Source of the DNA: Isoalcanivorax indicus
GTDB taxonomy: Bacteria > Pseudomonadota > Gammaproteobacteria > Pseudomonadales > Alcanivoracaceae
Length of the DNA stretch: 64,000 nt
Direction: 5' to 3'
Assembly (NCBI RefSeq): GCF_003259185.1
Contig: NZ_QGMP01000001.1
Coordinates: forward strand, 434,001-498,000
Shown piece by piece: positions 8,470 through 17,931 of the stretch. The notes under the pieces were generated by a model. That model did not search any database, was not told the origin of the DNA, and saw only the letters and a list, made by a program, of their open reading frames with translations. Position numbers and translations under genes: made by a program. Numbering within the stretch: the first letter of the stretch is position 1; the number at the start of each line of letters is the position of its first letter.

Positions 8470-9393
8470 ATGGATGAATTCGCCCTCATCAATCGTTTCT
8501 TCCGCACGGCGGCAAACGCCGCCGGGCCCGGCGTACGTCTGGGGCCCGGCGACGATGCCGCCCTTCTGACGCCGACCCCCGGATGCGACCTGGTGATGTC
8601 CATGGACACCCTGGTCGCAGACCGCCATTTTCCCGCGGACATGCCCGCTGCCGATGTGGGCTGGCGCAGTCTGGCCGTCAACCTGTCTGACCTCGCGGCC
8701 ATGGGCGCCCGTGCACGCTGGGCATTGCTGAGCCTGAGTCTGCCGGAAGCCGATGCGGACTGGGTGGGGGGGTTTGCCCGGGGTTTTGCCAGCCTGGCCG
8801 CGTCGGTTGGCTGCACGCTGGTCGGCGGAGATACGGTGCGTGGCCCGCTGTCGATCACGGTGCAGGTCACTGGCGAGGTGCCGACGGGCCAGGCCCTGCT
8901 GCGCAGCGGCGCCCGAGCGGGCCAGCGGTTGTGTGTCGGCGGTGTGCCGGGTGAGGCAGCAGCCGGTCTGGCCGCCTGGCAGCGCGGTGAGCGCGACGGG
9001 CCGCTGGTGGCGCGCCTGGCGCGACCCCGGCCGCAGCTGGCGCTCGGCGAGCAATTGCGTGGCGTGGCCAGCGCCTGTATTGATATCTCCGATGGCCTGC
9101 TGGCGGATCTGGGGCACTTGCTGGCGGAAAGTGCCGTGCCTGGTGCCGACGTACATCTGCCGGCCCTGCCGCTTTCGACAGCCCTGGCCGCGGCCGGGGA
9201 TGACGCCTCGCGCCAGGCATGGCAACTGGCGGGGGGGGATGACTACCTGTTGCTGTTTGCCCTGCCTGCGGAGCAGGTATTGCCTGCGGACTGCCATGTG
9301 ATTGGCGCCTTCTCGGCCGAGCCGGGTGTGCGTGTGCTGGATGCGAGCGGGCAGCCGGTGCCCGTGGCCCGGCATGGCTGGAATCATTTTTAA
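8470..9393 (+). CDS. thiL: Thiamine-monophosphate kinase
   Basis: ATP-dependent phosphorylation of thiamine monophosphate to thiamine diphosphate. The 307-residue product belongs to the PurM/ThiL fold: N-terminal MDEFALINRFF, the Gly-rich GPGDDAALL metal/ATP loop, MDTLVADRHFP, and CIDISDGLLADLGHL in the second half. It has GAGG upstream and is followed 12 bp later by pgpA. The nusB-thiL-pgpA order is conserved in gammaproteobacteria. Confidence 0.96.
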   Translation: MDEFALINRFFRTAANAAGPGVRLGPGDDAALLTPTPGCDLVMSMDTLVADRHFPADMPAADVGWRSLAVNLSDLAAMGARARWALLSLSLPEADADWVGGFARGFASLAASVGCTLVGGDTVRGPLSITVQVTGEVPTGQALLRSGARAGQRLCVGGVPGEAAAGLAAWQRGERDGPLVARLARPRPQLALGEQLRGVASACIDISDGLLADLGHLLAESAVPGADVHLPALPLSTALAAAGDDASRQAWQLAGGDDYLLLFALPAEQVLPADCHVIGAFSAEPGVRVLDASGQPVPVARHGWNHF

Positions 9394-9405
9394 AGGAGCA
9401 CGAGC

Positions 9406-9906
9406 ATGACCCCTCAGCCCCCCGCCCCGCGGCCCGATATGACCAATCCGGTGCACTTTCTCGCCTTCGGTTTTGGTAGCGGTCTGGCGCCCAAAGCGCC
9501 AGGCACCTTCGGGACCCTGGCCGCCATGCCGCTGTGGTATCTGCTCACCTTCCTGCCGCTGTGGGGGTTCCTGCTGGCGACCCTTGTGGTGATTGCGGTC
9601 GGGCCCTGGTTATGTGGGCAGACCTCACGGGATCTCGGGGTGCATGATCATGGCGGTATCGTCTGGGATGAATTTGCCGGCCTGCTGGTGACGTTCATTC
9701 CTCTGGCGATCCTGGGGGCCGCGCCGACGCTGGCTGTGGCGGTGGTCGGGTTTGCCCTGTTCCGGGTCTTTGATGTGCTCAAGCCCTGGCCGATCGGCTG
9801 GCTCGACCAGCGCGTGCATGGCGGCACCGGCATCATGGTCGATGACCTGCTGGCGGGGGTTTACGCCGGTATTCTGCTGTACGTCGCCTTGCCATGGCTG
9901 GTCTGA
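9406..9906 (+). CDS. pgpA: Phosphatidylglycerophosphatase A
   Basis: Inner-membrane enzyme that dephosphorylates phosphatidylglycerophosphate to phosphatidylglycerol. Residues about 11-166 match the PgpA family: GFGSGLAPKAPGTFGTLAA near the N-terminus, HDHGGIVWDEFAGLL with the acidic active-site cluster, and FRVFDVLKPWPIGWLD followed by GIMVDDLLAG. Three to four hydrophobic segments are visible. A good AAGGAG site precedes the ATG. Last gene of the nrdR-rib-nus-thiL-pgpA block. Confidence 0.95.
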   Translation: MTPQPPAPRPDMTNPVHFLAFGFGSGLAPKAPGTFGTLAAMPLWYLLTFLPLWGFLLATLVVIAVGPWLCGQTSRDLGVHDHGGIVWDEFAGLLVTFIPLAILGAAPTLAVAVVGFALFRVFDVLKPWPIGWLDQRVHGGTGIMVDDLLAGVYAGILLYVALPWLV

Positions 9907-10018
9907 GCGGGGCGGGGGTATACTGACGACAACTTCCCGGGGACCAGCGCGGCCCTTGGCACGAGATGTTCCGGGGCTGAGCTTGTTTGCCGGGGTTGTC
10001 CCCGCCTGGAACCGGTTG

Positions 10019-11290
10019 ATGGACGCAGACCCGACGCCTATTGCGGAACACACGCTTGCCCTTCAGGAGCATTCTGCGGGGCATACGGCCCGTGCCCGGC
10101 AGGTGCAGCAACTCCTGCGGGCTGGCGGGCTCCGGTTGCGCTTTCCTGCGGTGCTGGAGAGCGAGTTCCGCGCCCATCACGATGATGCGGCCCTGCGCAT
10201 CTTTCGCGCCAGCCTGACCTGGCTGGCGTTGCTGTATCTGGCCATGGCCGTTTCGGCCCTGACCGTGTTGTCCGGTTCGCATACCGGTGTCTGGCCCCTC
10301 ATTTTTGCCGGTTTTGCCGTCATCATGGTGATGGCCTGGGGACTGGCCTCGACCCCCCTGATGCGTAGACGCTACCAGCGCACCGTGACGACGCTGGCGG
10401 CGCTGATGATGATACTGGCCACCATCAACCCGATGCTGGAGCCGGATGAGGCGTTCCGGACCCTGCTGCACATCGGCACGGTCTTCGTGGTGGTGGTGGT
10501 CTATCTGGGGCTGAGCCTGCGCTTGCCCTATGCGTTGCTGGCGGGTTGGGGCGGCGGCTTGCCGCCACTGGGGCTGGCGGCATGGTTCGGGGCGCCCCTG
10601 GACTGGACGCTGGTGGTGCCCACCTATGTCGGCGCCAGCCTGCTGTGCATGGTGCTGTGCTTCCGTGATGAGCGGCAGCGGCGGCGGATGTTCCTGCAGG
10701 GGGAGCTGCTGCGCGAGGATCAGCGCCGTATCGAGACGCTGGCCCGCGAGCTGAGTCGTCAGGCGCTGGTGGATGGTTTGACGGGGCTGGCCAACCGGCG
10801 CCAGTTCGACCAGGCGCTCAAGCGCGAATGGGCCCGTGCCCAGCGTGAGCAGCAACCCCTGGCGCTGGTGTTTGCCGATATCGACTACTTCAAACCCTAT
10901 AATGATCTGCTGGGCCACCAGGAAGGCGACGATTGTCTGCGCGTGATGGCGGGTATCTTCCGTTCCCAGGCTCGCCGGGCCACGGATCTGGCGGCGCGCT
11001 ATGGCGGCGAGGAATTCGTGCTGCTGCTGCCGGGGGTGGACATGAACGGGGCCGTACAACGCGCAGAACAGCTGGCCGAGGCGGTGCGCCTGTGCCAGTT
11101 GCCGCACCCGCGTTCCGGTTGTGCGTCAGTGGTCACGCTGAGCATTGGTGTGTCGGTGATGATCCCGCAGGCTGACGATGAAAGCCCGGAGGAGCTGGTG
11201 CGCCGCGCCGATGCGGCCATGTACCGGGCCAAGGCCGAGGGCCGCAATCGGGTGGTGCAGGCGGATCAGGAGCCGATGGCGGGGGCGTGA
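10019..11290 (+). CDS. Membrane-anchored diguanylate cyclase (GGDEF)
   Basis: Predicted to make c-di-GMP from two GTP. About 423 residues from the ATG at 10019, which is the first start after the end of pgpA in this frame; its ribosome site is weak. An N-terminal region (about 55-225) holds five or six membrane helices of no recognised sensor family. The GGDEF domain occupies about 250-415, with [10 protein letters not shown], the metal segment [12 protein letters not shown] and signature YGGEEF. RATD sits five residues before the signature, so the inhibitory I-site is intact. Its last 25 bp overlap the 3' end of dxs on the opposite strand. Confidence 0.9.
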   Translation: MDADPTPIAEHTLALQEHSAGHTARARQVQQLLRAGGLRLRFPAVLESEFRAHHDDAALRIFRASLTWLALLYLAMAVSALTVLSGSHTGVWPLIFAGFAVIMVMAWGLASTPLMRRRYQRTVTTLAALMMILATINPMLEPDEAFRTLLHIGTVFVVVVVYLGLSLRLPYALLAGWGGGLPPLGLAAWFGAPLDWTLVVPTYVGASLLCMVLCFRDERQRRRMFLQGELLREDQRRIETLARELSRQALVDGLTGLANRRQFDQALKREWARAQREQQPLALVFADIDYFKPYNDLLGHQEGDDCLRVMAGIFRSQARRATDLAARYGGEEFVLLLPGVDMNGAVQRAEQLAEAVRLCQLPHPRSGCASVVTLSIGVSVMIPQADDESPEELVRRADAAMYRAKAEGRNRVVQADQEPMAGA

Positions 11291-13191
11291 CGGCTGGCCA
11301 TCTGGCGTAGCCGCGTGTCGATGCTCTGGCGAATACCGTCCGCATCCAGGCCGTACTCTGCCAGCAGGGCATCACGCTTGCCGTGGTGGATAAAGCTGTC
11401 CGGCAGCCCCAGATTGAGCACCGGGACGGTCAGTCCCTGCGCCGCCAGATACTCGTTCACTGCCGAGCCCGCCCCGGTCATGCGCTGGTGATCTTCCACC
11501 GTGACCAGCAGCGTGTGGCGGCCCGCCAGGGCGCTGATCAGCGCCTCATCCAGCGGTTTGACCCAGCGCATGTCGATCACCGTGGCATCCAGGGCGTCGC
11601 CTGCTTCCAGCGCTGCACTGACCAGGGCGCCGAAGGCCAGAATGGCGACGCCGCGGCCTTCGCGCAGCGGGCGTGCCTTGCCCGGGGGCAGCAGGGTAAA
11701 GGTGTCTTCGATTTCGGCGCCGGTGCCGGTGCCGCGCGGATAGCGCACTGCGGCGGGGCCGGGATGCTGATAGGCGGTGTACAACAGCTGCCGGCACTCG
11801 TTCTCGTCAGACGGTGCCGCGATAATCATGTTCGGCACGCAACGCAGATAGCCCAGATCGAAGACGCCGCCGTGGGTGGCGCCGTCTTCGCCCACCAGCC
11901 CGGCGCGGTCGATGCCGAAGGTCACGTCCAGATCCTGCAGGGCGACATCGTGAATCAGCTGGTCATAGGCGCGCTGCAGAAAGGTGGAATAGATGGCGAC
12001 CACCGGCTTCTGGCCCTCGCAGGCCAGGCCGCCCGCCAGGGTCAGCGCATGTTGTTCGCAGATGGCGACGTCATGAAAGCGCGCCGGAAAACGCTGACTG
12101 AATTCCAGCATGCCGGAGCCTTCGCACATGGCAGGGGTGATGGCCACCAGCTTGCGGTCCTGTGAGGCCATATCGCACAGGAAGCGGCCGAACACGTCCT
12201 GATACTTGGGGCCGGCCGGCTTTGCCGGGGTGGCGGGTGCAAGCTTCTTTTTCGGTTCGATCTTGTTGATGGCATGGTAGCCCACCGGGTCGGCTTCTGC
12301 CGGGGCGAAGCCCTTGCCCTTGGTGGTATACACATGCAGCAGTTGGGGGCCTTTCAGATCGCGCAGGTTGCCCAGGGTGTCCACCAGCTCATGGATATCG
12401 TGACCGTCCATGGGGCCGATGTAGTTGAAGCCGATGGCTTCGAACAGGGCATCCGGGCTGACCATGTTCTTCATGCTTTCTTCGGTGCGGCGCATGAATT
12501 CCCAGGCCGCGGGCATCTTGGCCAGCACCTTCTTGCCGCCTTCGCGCAGGGCGATATAGCTCTTTGACGCCCAGATGCGGGCAAAATAATTGGCCAGCCC
12601 GCCCACGTTGTGCGAGATCGACATGGTGTTGTCGTTGAGGATCACCAGCAGGTTGGCGTCGGTGTGGGCGGCATGATTGAGCGCCTCGAAGGCCTGCCCT
12701 GCCGTCATGGCGCCATCCCCGATGATGGCGACAGCGCGCCGGTCCCGGTCCCCCATTTTCGCACCCAGCGCCATGCCCAGCGCCGCGCTGATGGACGTGG
12801 AGGAATGGCCGACGCCGAAGGTGTCGTATTCCGACTCTGTGCGTTTGGGAAAGCCGGACAGCCCGCCCTGTTGCCGGATTGAGGTCATGGCCTCGCGGCG
12901 CCCGGTAAGAATCTTGTGCGGGTAGGTCTGGTGCCCCACATCCCACACCAGCCGGTCATCGGGGGTCTCGAACAGGTAATGCAGGGCCACGGTCAGCTCG
13001 ACCACGCCCAGCCCGGCGCCGAAATGCCCGCCCGCCTGGCCGACGGCGTAGAGCAGATAGGCGCGCAGTTCGTCCACCACCTGAGGCAGCGCCTCACGGG
13101 GCAGGGCACGCAGGTCTGCGGGGCGATTGATGCGGTCCAGCAGCGGGGTCTGCGGCCGTGTCAGCGGGATTTCGTCGAAGGTCTTCTGCAT
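11266..13191 (-). CDS. dxs: 1-deoxy-D-xylulose-5-phosphate synthase
   Basis: Thiamine-diphosphate enzyme joining pyruvate and glyceraldehyde 3-phosphate; first step of the MEP isoprenoid pathway and source of DXP for thiamine and pyridoxal. The 641-residue product shows [30 protein letters not shown], the ThDP motif [15 protein letters not shown] with downstream NDN, and the transketolase C-terminal half ([17 protein letters not shown]). The start at 13191 (MQKTFDEIP) was chosen because Pseudomonas Dxs begins MPKTLHEIP; an ATG three codons upstream is the alternative. Third gene of an xseB-ispA-dxs operon. Confidence 0.96.
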   Translation of the reverse strand: MQKTFDEIPLTRPQTPLLDRINRPADLRALPREALPQVVDELRAYLLYAVGQAGGHFGAGLGVVELTVALHYLFETPDDRLVWDVGHQTYPHKILTGRREAMTSIRQQGGLSGFPKRTESEYDTFGVGHSSTSISAALGMALGAKMGDRDRRAVAIIGDGAMTAGQAFEALNHAAHTDANLLVILNDNTMSISHNVGGLANYFARIWASKSYIALREGGKKVLAKMPAAWEFMRRTEESMKNMVSPDALFEAIGFNYIGPMDGHDIHELVDTLGNLRDLKGPQLLHVYTTKGKGFAPAEADPVGYHAINKIEPKKKLAPATPAKPAGPKYQDVFGRFLCDMASQDRKLVAITPAMCEGSGMLEFSQRFPARFHDVAICEQHALTLAGGLACEGQKPVVAIYSTFLQRAYDQLIHDVALQDLDVTFGIDRAGLVGEDGATHGGVFDLGYLRCVPNMIIAAPSDENECRQLLYTAYQHPGPAAVRYPRGTGTGAEIEDTFTLLPPGKARPLREGRGVAILAFGALVSAALEAGDALDATVIDMRWVKPLDEALISALAGRHTLLVTVEDHQRMTGAGSAVNEYLAAQGLTVPVLNLGLPDSFIHHGKRDALLAEYGLDADGIRQSIDTRLRQMASRHAPAIGS

Positions 13192-13223
13192 GGGGGGCAT
13201 TATACCTGCCGAGGCGACGGCGG

Positions 13224-14135
13224 TCAGTGAGTACGTGCCACGATATAAGCGGCGAGGTCCTTGAGCAGGCGCGGATCGACCCCTTCGCCATGGGCATGGG
13301 CGTCCAGCAGGGTGCAGGCCTGATGACACAGGTCAGCGGCGCGGGCACGGCTGCCATCGATGCCCAGCAGCCCGGGAAAGGTGCTCTTGCCGTGGCGCAG
13401 ATCCGAGCCGCTGGGCTTGCCCAGCTCCTCGGTGGCCGCGGTGACATCGAGAATATCGTCCTGAATCTGGAACGCCAGACCAATGGCATCGCCGTAGGCG
13501 CGCAGCGTCTGACGCAGCGGCGGCGGGGCTTCGGCGGCGATGGCGCCCAGGGCCAGCGCCGCCGTGATCAACCGGCCCGTCTTCAGATAGTGCACCCGCT
13601 CCAGCGCCGCCAGGGTCAGTGCCTGGCCATTGGCCTCCATATCCTGCATCTGCCCGGCGGCCATGCCCTCGGCACCGGCGGCCTGACTCAACTGGCGGAC
13701 CATGCTGATACGCTGGTTATCGGTGTAGTCGCCGACATTGGCCAACAGCTCGAAGGCCAGCGTATGCAGCGTATCCCCGGCGAGAATGGCGGTGGCCTCA
13801 TCGAAGGCAATATGGGTCGTGGGGCGGCCACGGCGCAGCGCGTCATCGTCCATGGCGGGCAGATCGTCGTGAACCAGGGAATAGGCGTGGATCAGCTCGA
13901 TGACCACGGCGGGCAGGTCGGCGTCTTCCATGCGGCCACCGGCCAGCAGGCAGCTGCCGTAGACCAGTACCGGGCGAATCCGCTTGCCGCCCCCCAGGGC
14001 CGCATAGCGCATGGCGTCGGCCAGACGCGGCGCGGGGCTGTGCTGGTCGGGCAGATAGCGCAGCATCTGGGCATCCACCCGTTCCCGGCACGCCGCCATG
14101 AAGCGGGTGAGGGTACTGAAATCAGTGGTCGTCAT
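13224..14135 (-). CDS. ispA: Farnesyl diphosphate synthase (geranyltranstransferase)
   Basis: Condenses IPP with DMAPP and GPP to farnesyl diphosphate. About 303 residues. Both Asp-rich motifs of short-chain trans-prenyl synthases are present: [17 protein letters not shown] (first) and QIQDDILD (second), with [11 protein letters not shown] near the N-terminus. The ATG at 14135 fits the family start; another ATG lies three codons upstream. The N-terminal codons overlap the 3' end of xseB (stop at 14122), implying translational coupling; dxs begins 32 bp after its stop. Confidence 0.95.
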   Translation of the reverse strand: MTTTDFSTLTRFMAACRERVDAQMLRYLPDQHSPAPRLADAMRYAALGGGKRIRPVLVYGSCLLAGGRMEDADLPAVVIELIHAYSLVHDDLPAMDDDALRRGRPTTHIAFDEATAILAGDTLHTLAFELLANVGDYTDNQRISMVRQLSQAAGAEGMAAGQMQDMEANGQALTLAALERVHYLKTGRLITAALALGAIAAEAPPPLRQTLRAYGDAIGLAFQIQDDILDVTAATEELGKPSGSDLRHGKSTFPGLLGIDGSRARAADLCHQACTLLDAHAHGEGVDPRLLKDLAAYIVARTH

Positions 14136-14385
14136 GGTTGCCATCGTCCCCGTTGGCAGCGGTAAACGGCGCCGGGGTGGCATCTGTGCTCTGCTCCAGC
14201 AGCACGCGGACCTTCTGTTCGGCCTGTTGCAGGGCCTGCTGGCATTCGCGGGTCAGGCGCACCCCGTCCTCAAAGGCCTTGAGCGACTCTTCCAGGGACA
14301 GTTCCCCGGATTCCATGCGCTCTACCAGGGTTTCCAGGGTGCTGAGGGCGTCTTCCAGACGGGTGTGCTTCGGTTTTGCGGCCAT
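14122..14385 (-). CDS. xseB: Exodeoxyribonuclease VII small subunit
   Basis: Small subunit of the single-strand exonuclease XseAB. 87 residues from the ATG chosen inside a longer reading frame whose upstream part has no family similarity. The core (LEDALSTLETLVERMESGEL, then SLEESLKAFEDGVRL and CQQALQQAEQKV) is the standard XseB two-helix hairpin. The acidic, His-containing C-terminal tail overlaps the start of ispA. First gene of the xseB-ispA-dxs operon, the usual arrangement. A weak promoter-like sequence (TTGACT) lies about 55 bp upstream on the same strand. Confidence 0.94.
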   Translation of the reverse strand: MAAKPKHTRLEDALSTLETLVERMESGELSLEESLKAFEDGVRLTRECQQALQQAEQKVRVLLEQSTDATPAPFTAANGDDGNHDDH

Positions 14386-14611
14386 GACAGGCTTCCGGCG
14401 GCGTCTCGGGGGCAAGGCGGGCAAACACTAAAAGAGTGTTGCGAGCGAGTCAATCGAGAGCGCAAAGTAAGTGTGCGCTTACAATCATTGCGGACATTCC
14501 AAAACGGCATAAGCCCGCGGTTTCCCGGCTCCCCCTGTGGCGCTATAGTGGGGGGCCTCGTCGGCGGCCCAGGCGTTCAGGATTCCCGAGATCTCCTAAG
14601 CCCTTCGGTAT

Positions 14612-15061
14612 TCACGTCTGCGGCATGTCCGGCGGGGGTTCTTCATGCCCCGAATGCCCCCCCGTCACCCCATTCTCATAGTGCTTCATCAGCGCTGTGC
14701 GCACGGTGTCGGGAATCGGCACCGCCCGACGCTGCACCGGATCGAAGTTGACCAGCGTGGCCAGGCTGCGGGCCGTGTCGCGGCCATCCTGGCTCAACCG
14801 GTGGCACAGCACGAAAGAACTGTTGCCGAGGCGCCGCACGGTGGTGGTGATGGTGACCGGACTGCCGAAACGGGTTTCGCCCAGGTAGTCGATTTCAGTG
14901 CGTACCAGCGCGATGCCGCCGCGCTGCAGATCCATGTCCGGATTGAACAGACGCAGAATGGGTTCGCGCGCTTCCAGGAACCACACCGGCATGACCGTGT
15001 TGTTGATGTGGCCGAGCGCATCGGTGTCGCAAAAACGGGGATTGATGGTGTGTGTCAGCAT
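14612..15061 (-). CDS. Acyl-CoA thioesterase, 4HBT hot-dog family
   Basis: 149-residue hot-dog-fold hydrolase expected to cleave an acyl-CoA thioester. The N-terminal RFCDTDALGHINNTVMPVWF is the 4HBT active-site segment; the Asp-Ala-x-Gly-His-x-Asn pattern contains the likely catalytic Asp. VRTEIDYLGETRFGSPVTI and LVNFDP are also typical. Substrate is not predictable. A polar tail of about 25 residues follows the domain. Transcribed divergently from dusC with only about 20 bp between starts. Confidence 0.85.
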   Translation of the reverse strand: MLTHTINPRFCDTDALGHINNTVMPVWFLEAREPILRLFNPDMDLQRGGIALVRTEIDYLGETRFGSPVTITTTVRRLGNSSFVLCHRLSQDGRDTARSLATLVNFDPVQRRAVPIPDTVRTALMKHYENGVTGGHSGHEEPPPDMPQT

Positions 15062-15082
15062 GCGCTGAGTGTAAGGGTTAGA

Positions 15083-16021
15083 ATGACGACAATGAAGCTG
15101 ATACTTGCACCGATGGAAGGCCTGGCGGATTTCTGGATTCGTCAGGCGCTGACAGACATTGGCGGCTACGACTGGTGTGTCACCGAGTTCGTGCGCGTCA
15201 ACGGCCTGCTGTTACCCCCGAAAGTATTCTATCGCTGGTGCCCGGAACTGCGCACCGGCGCGCGCACGCGCAGCGGTACCCCGGTGCATGTGCAACTGCT
15301 CGGGTCCGACCCGGCCTGTATGGCCGATAACGCCGCCCAGGCGGTCGCCCTGGGCGCGCCCGCCATTGATCTGAATTTTGGTTGCCCCGCGAAAACCGTT
15401 AACCGGCATCGAGGTGGCGCCGTGCTGCTGGATGAACCGGAACTGGTGCATCAGGTGGTGTCTGCGGTGCGTGCGGCCGTGCCAGCGTCGATTCCTGTAT
15501 CCGCCAAGATGCGGTTGGGCAATCTGGATGATGCGCTGGCGCTGGAGAACGCCCGGGCGGTGGCGGCGGCGGGCGCGAGCTGGCTGACCGTGCACGGGCG
15601 CACCAAGGTGCAGGGCTATCGCCCACCGGCCTATTGGGACCGTATCGGCGCGGTACGCGAGGCGGTGTCATTGCCGGTGATTGCCAACGGTGAAATCTGG
15701 ACGCCCGAAGACGCTGCGCGTTGTCAGCGTGAAAGTGGTTGCGATGCCATCATGCTGGGGCGTGGCGCTGTCAGCGATCCGTATCTGGCCCGCGCGGTGC
15801 GCTCCGGCGAGCGGGCGCAGTGGCCACAGGTGCGGGCTCAACTGGAAACCTTCATGCAAACCCTTGTCGGCACGGGCAAACCGGCTCAGGAAGCGGGTCG
15901 CGTCAAGCAATGGCTGAATTACTTGCGGCGGCAGTGGCCCGAGGCTGAGGTGCTCCATCAGCAATTGCGGCGTGAGCGGACGTTGCAGGGGATGTTTGGC
16001 CTGTTGGAGCGTTTGGTCTGA
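15083..16021 (+). CDS. dusC: tRNA-dihydrouridine(16) synthase
   Basis: FMN-dependent reduction of uridine to dihydrouridine in tRNA. 312 residues from ATG 15083, which has AAGGG 5 nt upstream; ATG 15092 is a second candidate. TIM-barrel landmarks: LAPMEGLADFWIR at the N-terminus, LNFGCPAKTVNRHRGG with the catalytic Cys, LTVHGRTKVQGY, PVIANGEIWTPEDA and DAIMLGRGAVSDP. The C-terminal helical domain (KQWLNYLRRQWPEA) fits DusC rather than DusA or DusB. Confidence 0.92.
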   Translation: MTTMKLILAPMEGLADFWIRQALTDIGGYDWCVTEFVRVNGLLLPPKVFYRWCPELRTGARTRSGTPVHVQLLGSDPACMADNAAQAVALGAPAIDLNFGCPAKTVNRHRGGAVLLDEPELVHQVVSAVRAAVPASIPVSAKMRLGNLDDALALENARAVAAAGASWLTVHGRTKVQGYRPPAYWDRIGAVREAVSLPVIANGEIWTPEDAARCQRESGCDAIMLGRGAVSDPYLARAVRSGERAQWPQVRAQLETFMQTLVGTGKPAQEAGRVKQWLNYLRRQWPEAEVLHQQLRRERTLQGMFGLLERLV

Positions 16022-16063
16022 TTTTGGCGGGGCTTCGTAGCACACCCTCAGCAACAAATCACT

Positions 16064-17323
16064 TCAGAAAGGCCAGTGCAACTGCACATTTCCCCCACCA
16101 AACGCCGCACGGTGCAACCGCAAGGTAGGATTGATCGTGAGCACAGCCCCCGTGGCCTCTTCCAGCGTGTAGCGGAACGGCAGGTTCACCTTGCCCAGCC
16201 AGCGGTTCTCTTCCTCATTGAGGGGGTCGCCCAGACCATTATCGGAAACCTGTTCCTGAATCATGCTGGTATGCCCGGCATAGATCGTGGGTTCCCAGAA
16301 CCACCGCTCGCCCAACTGCTGACGAATGCCCGCGAACGCATAGGTCTCCTCGCGACTTTCTCGTCCCGAGACACCGAGATTGTCTCCAAACCAGCCTGAT
16401 TCATGCAGCCGTAAATGATACAGACCGAAGGACGGCGTCAGGTGCGCGCGAGTGTGCGTCGCCATCAGTCGCACGCTGTGCATGCGTCGGCGGAAGAAAT
16501 CATCGTCAGGCTCGTCGCTGCGCGTAAAGCCGAAACTGCGGCTGGTGCGCTCACCTTCCAGTCGCAGTTGCGGGCGCAAGGCGCCCAGTGCGGGCGCCGT
16601 GGCCTCGATCATGGCCCGGGTCTGGTTGCCACTGGCGTCCAGACCCAGGTCGCGATCAATGACCCGCGCGGGCGGGGAGTAAGTGATCGCGGTCTGCAGC
16701 CCCCAGCCAGGGGCACCGTAGAGGCTGCCGCCCAGACGGGTATGGGCAAAGTAGCTCACTGGCGTGTCACGGTATTCGGCATCGCGCGGCGTCTTGTCGT
16801 TGAAGTAAGCGTCCGGAAGGATTATCGCCACGCGGGCGAGGCGCCGGTCGTCCGGCTGCCACTGGGCCTCGAACTGCACATCGGTTTCTGCCTTGTCGCC
16901 GCGCACATCACCGGCAACGGCCAGCCGGTAATCGCCAAGCCGGTGTCCGAAGCCGATGATCTGCCGGTCAAAGCGGCCGTCGAAATCCTCCGAGCGTTGC
17001 ATGCGCACGAAGGCTTCGTTGCGGCCATTATCATCACGCAGGGTCTTTTGCAGGAACATGTCGAGGTACAGCTCGTCGCTGCGTGAACTGCCCGCGGTAC
17101 CGCTGAGGCCGTCCGCGTCGGACCAGGGTTGCTCGGAAAGCTGCCGGAAACTCAGGCGATGCAGGAAGGATTCGCTGTTGTAGTTGAACTGGCGCCCTTC
17201 GAGCAACGCATCGCGGCGCAGGGGGGCAGGCTCAGTCCAGATGTCGGCAAGCACACTTACGGGTAACAGGGTCAGCAGCCCGGTGAAGATGCGGCTCAGA
17301 TGCCCCATTCCGATGGTCCTCAT
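16064..17323 (-). CDS. Predicted outer-membrane beta-barrel protein
   Basis: Unrecognised 419-residue protein. A Sec signal peptide (hydrophobic IFTGLLTLLPVSVLA, cleavage before DIW) is followed by alternating polar/aromatic stretches typical of outer-membrane barrels, and the protein ends in a terminal Phe (LHWPF), the usual BAM signal. Two in-frame Met (1 and 6) could start the signal peptide. No known porin family is evident. It is followed downstream on the other strand by dusC; the next gene upstream encodes a small membrane protein on the same strand, 20 bp away. Confidence 0.72.
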   Translation of the reverse strand: MRTIGMGHLSRIFTGLLTLLPVSVLADIWTEPAPLRRDALLEGRQFNYNSESFLHRLSFRQLSEQPWSDADGLSGTAGSSRSDELYLDMFLQKTLRDDNGRNEAFVRMQRSEDFDGRFDRQIIGFGHRLGDYRLAVAGDVRGDKAETDVQFEAQWQPDDRRLARVAIILPDAYFNDKTPRDAEYRDTPVSYFAHTRLGGSLYGAPGWGLQTAITYSPPARVIDRDLGLDASGNQTRAMIEATAPALGALRPQLRLEGERTSRSFGFTRSDEPDDDFFRRRMHSVRLMATHTRAHLTPSFGLYHLRLHESGWFGDNLGVSGRESREETYAFAGIRQQLGERWFWEPTIYAGHTSMIQEQVSDNGLGDPLNEEENRWLGKVNLPFRYTLEEATGAVLTINPTLRLHRAAFGGGNVQLHWPF

Positions 17324-17343
17324 GCTCAGGTGGAAGCATGAGG

Positions 17344-17853
17344 CTACCTGACGCAGACCGTCCGGTACAATGCCGAGGAGCGTGATATGACCTGCAAGGC
17401 CTCGGTGTCAGGCCGGTTTTCGCTGGCCAGCGGCACCAGTTCGGCCGTGGCGCAGTTCATCAGATAACGTTGATGGTTCAGGCGTTCGATGTATTCGCGC
17501 TCGAAGCGGTAGAAGATGAATTCCACCAGCGGCTGGTCGTTGACGGTGCGGGACACTATGCTGTCGCGATCAATCACGCTGAACGCCACGGTCATGGGGA
17601 AGGCATAGGTCCAGGGGCGCCAGAGCATGCTTTCCTGCTCGCTGCTGATGATGTCTGCGGTGGCGGGCAGTTGCTGGCGTTTGTGTTCGAACCAGGTGTA
17701 TTCGAAGTGGATCTGGTAGGCCAGCATGCCGAGACCGGCGAAGACCGGGATGATCCAGCGTGGCAGCCGCTTGCCGCTGATCATACGCAGTACCAGTGCG
17801 ATGCCGGCGGCGCCGAGGGCGGCAAAGATGGCGGCAACAAGATGCCAGATCAT
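17344..17853 (-). CDS. Small inner-membrane protein of unknown function
   Basis: 169 residues with two N-terminal membrane helices (about 4-25 and 32-50) and a soluble C-terminal region of about 110 residues. Not assignable to a function. The domain downstream of the helices includes FEYTWFEHKRQQLP and a SVIDRDSIVSRTV segment. It is 20 bp upstream of the outer-membrane barrel gene on the same strand, so the two may form an operon. Confidence 0.65.
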   Translation of the reverse strand: MIWHLVAAIFAALGAAGIALVLRMISGKRLPRWIIPVFAGLGMLAYQIHFEYTWFEHKRQQLPATADIISSEQESMLWRPWTYAFPMTVAFSVIDRDSIVSRTVNDQPLVEFIFYRFEREYIERLNHQRYLMNCATAELVPLASENRPDTEALQVISRSSALYRTVCVR

Positions 17854-17886
17854 GAATCACCTTTTCGTGGGGTTGGCGTCAAGACA

Positions 17887-17912
17887 AACGGGCTTCCCGA
17901 GGGAAGCCCGTT
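17887..17912 (-). terminator. Intrinsic terminator downstream of the symporter gene
   Basis: AACGGGCTTCCC at 17887-17898 pairs with GGGAAGCCCGTT at 17901-17912, an 11-12 bp stem with a very short loop. Read on the minus strand the hairpin is followed by TTTGTCTT. It lies 20 bp past the stop of the sodium:solute symporter gene and would end that transcript. Confidence 0.75.
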
Positions 17913-17931
17913 GCGGTCAGTGCATTATTGC

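Noticed and set aside
9887-9925. TATACT at 9919-9924 as a promoter for the first GGDEF gene
   Set aside because: No -35 at acceptable spacing, so it was not listed as a feature.
13192-13206. Perfect TATAAT directly before the dxs start
   Set aside because: It lies within 12 bp of the start codon with no -35, inside an operon whose upstream gene overlaps closely; it is probably chance.
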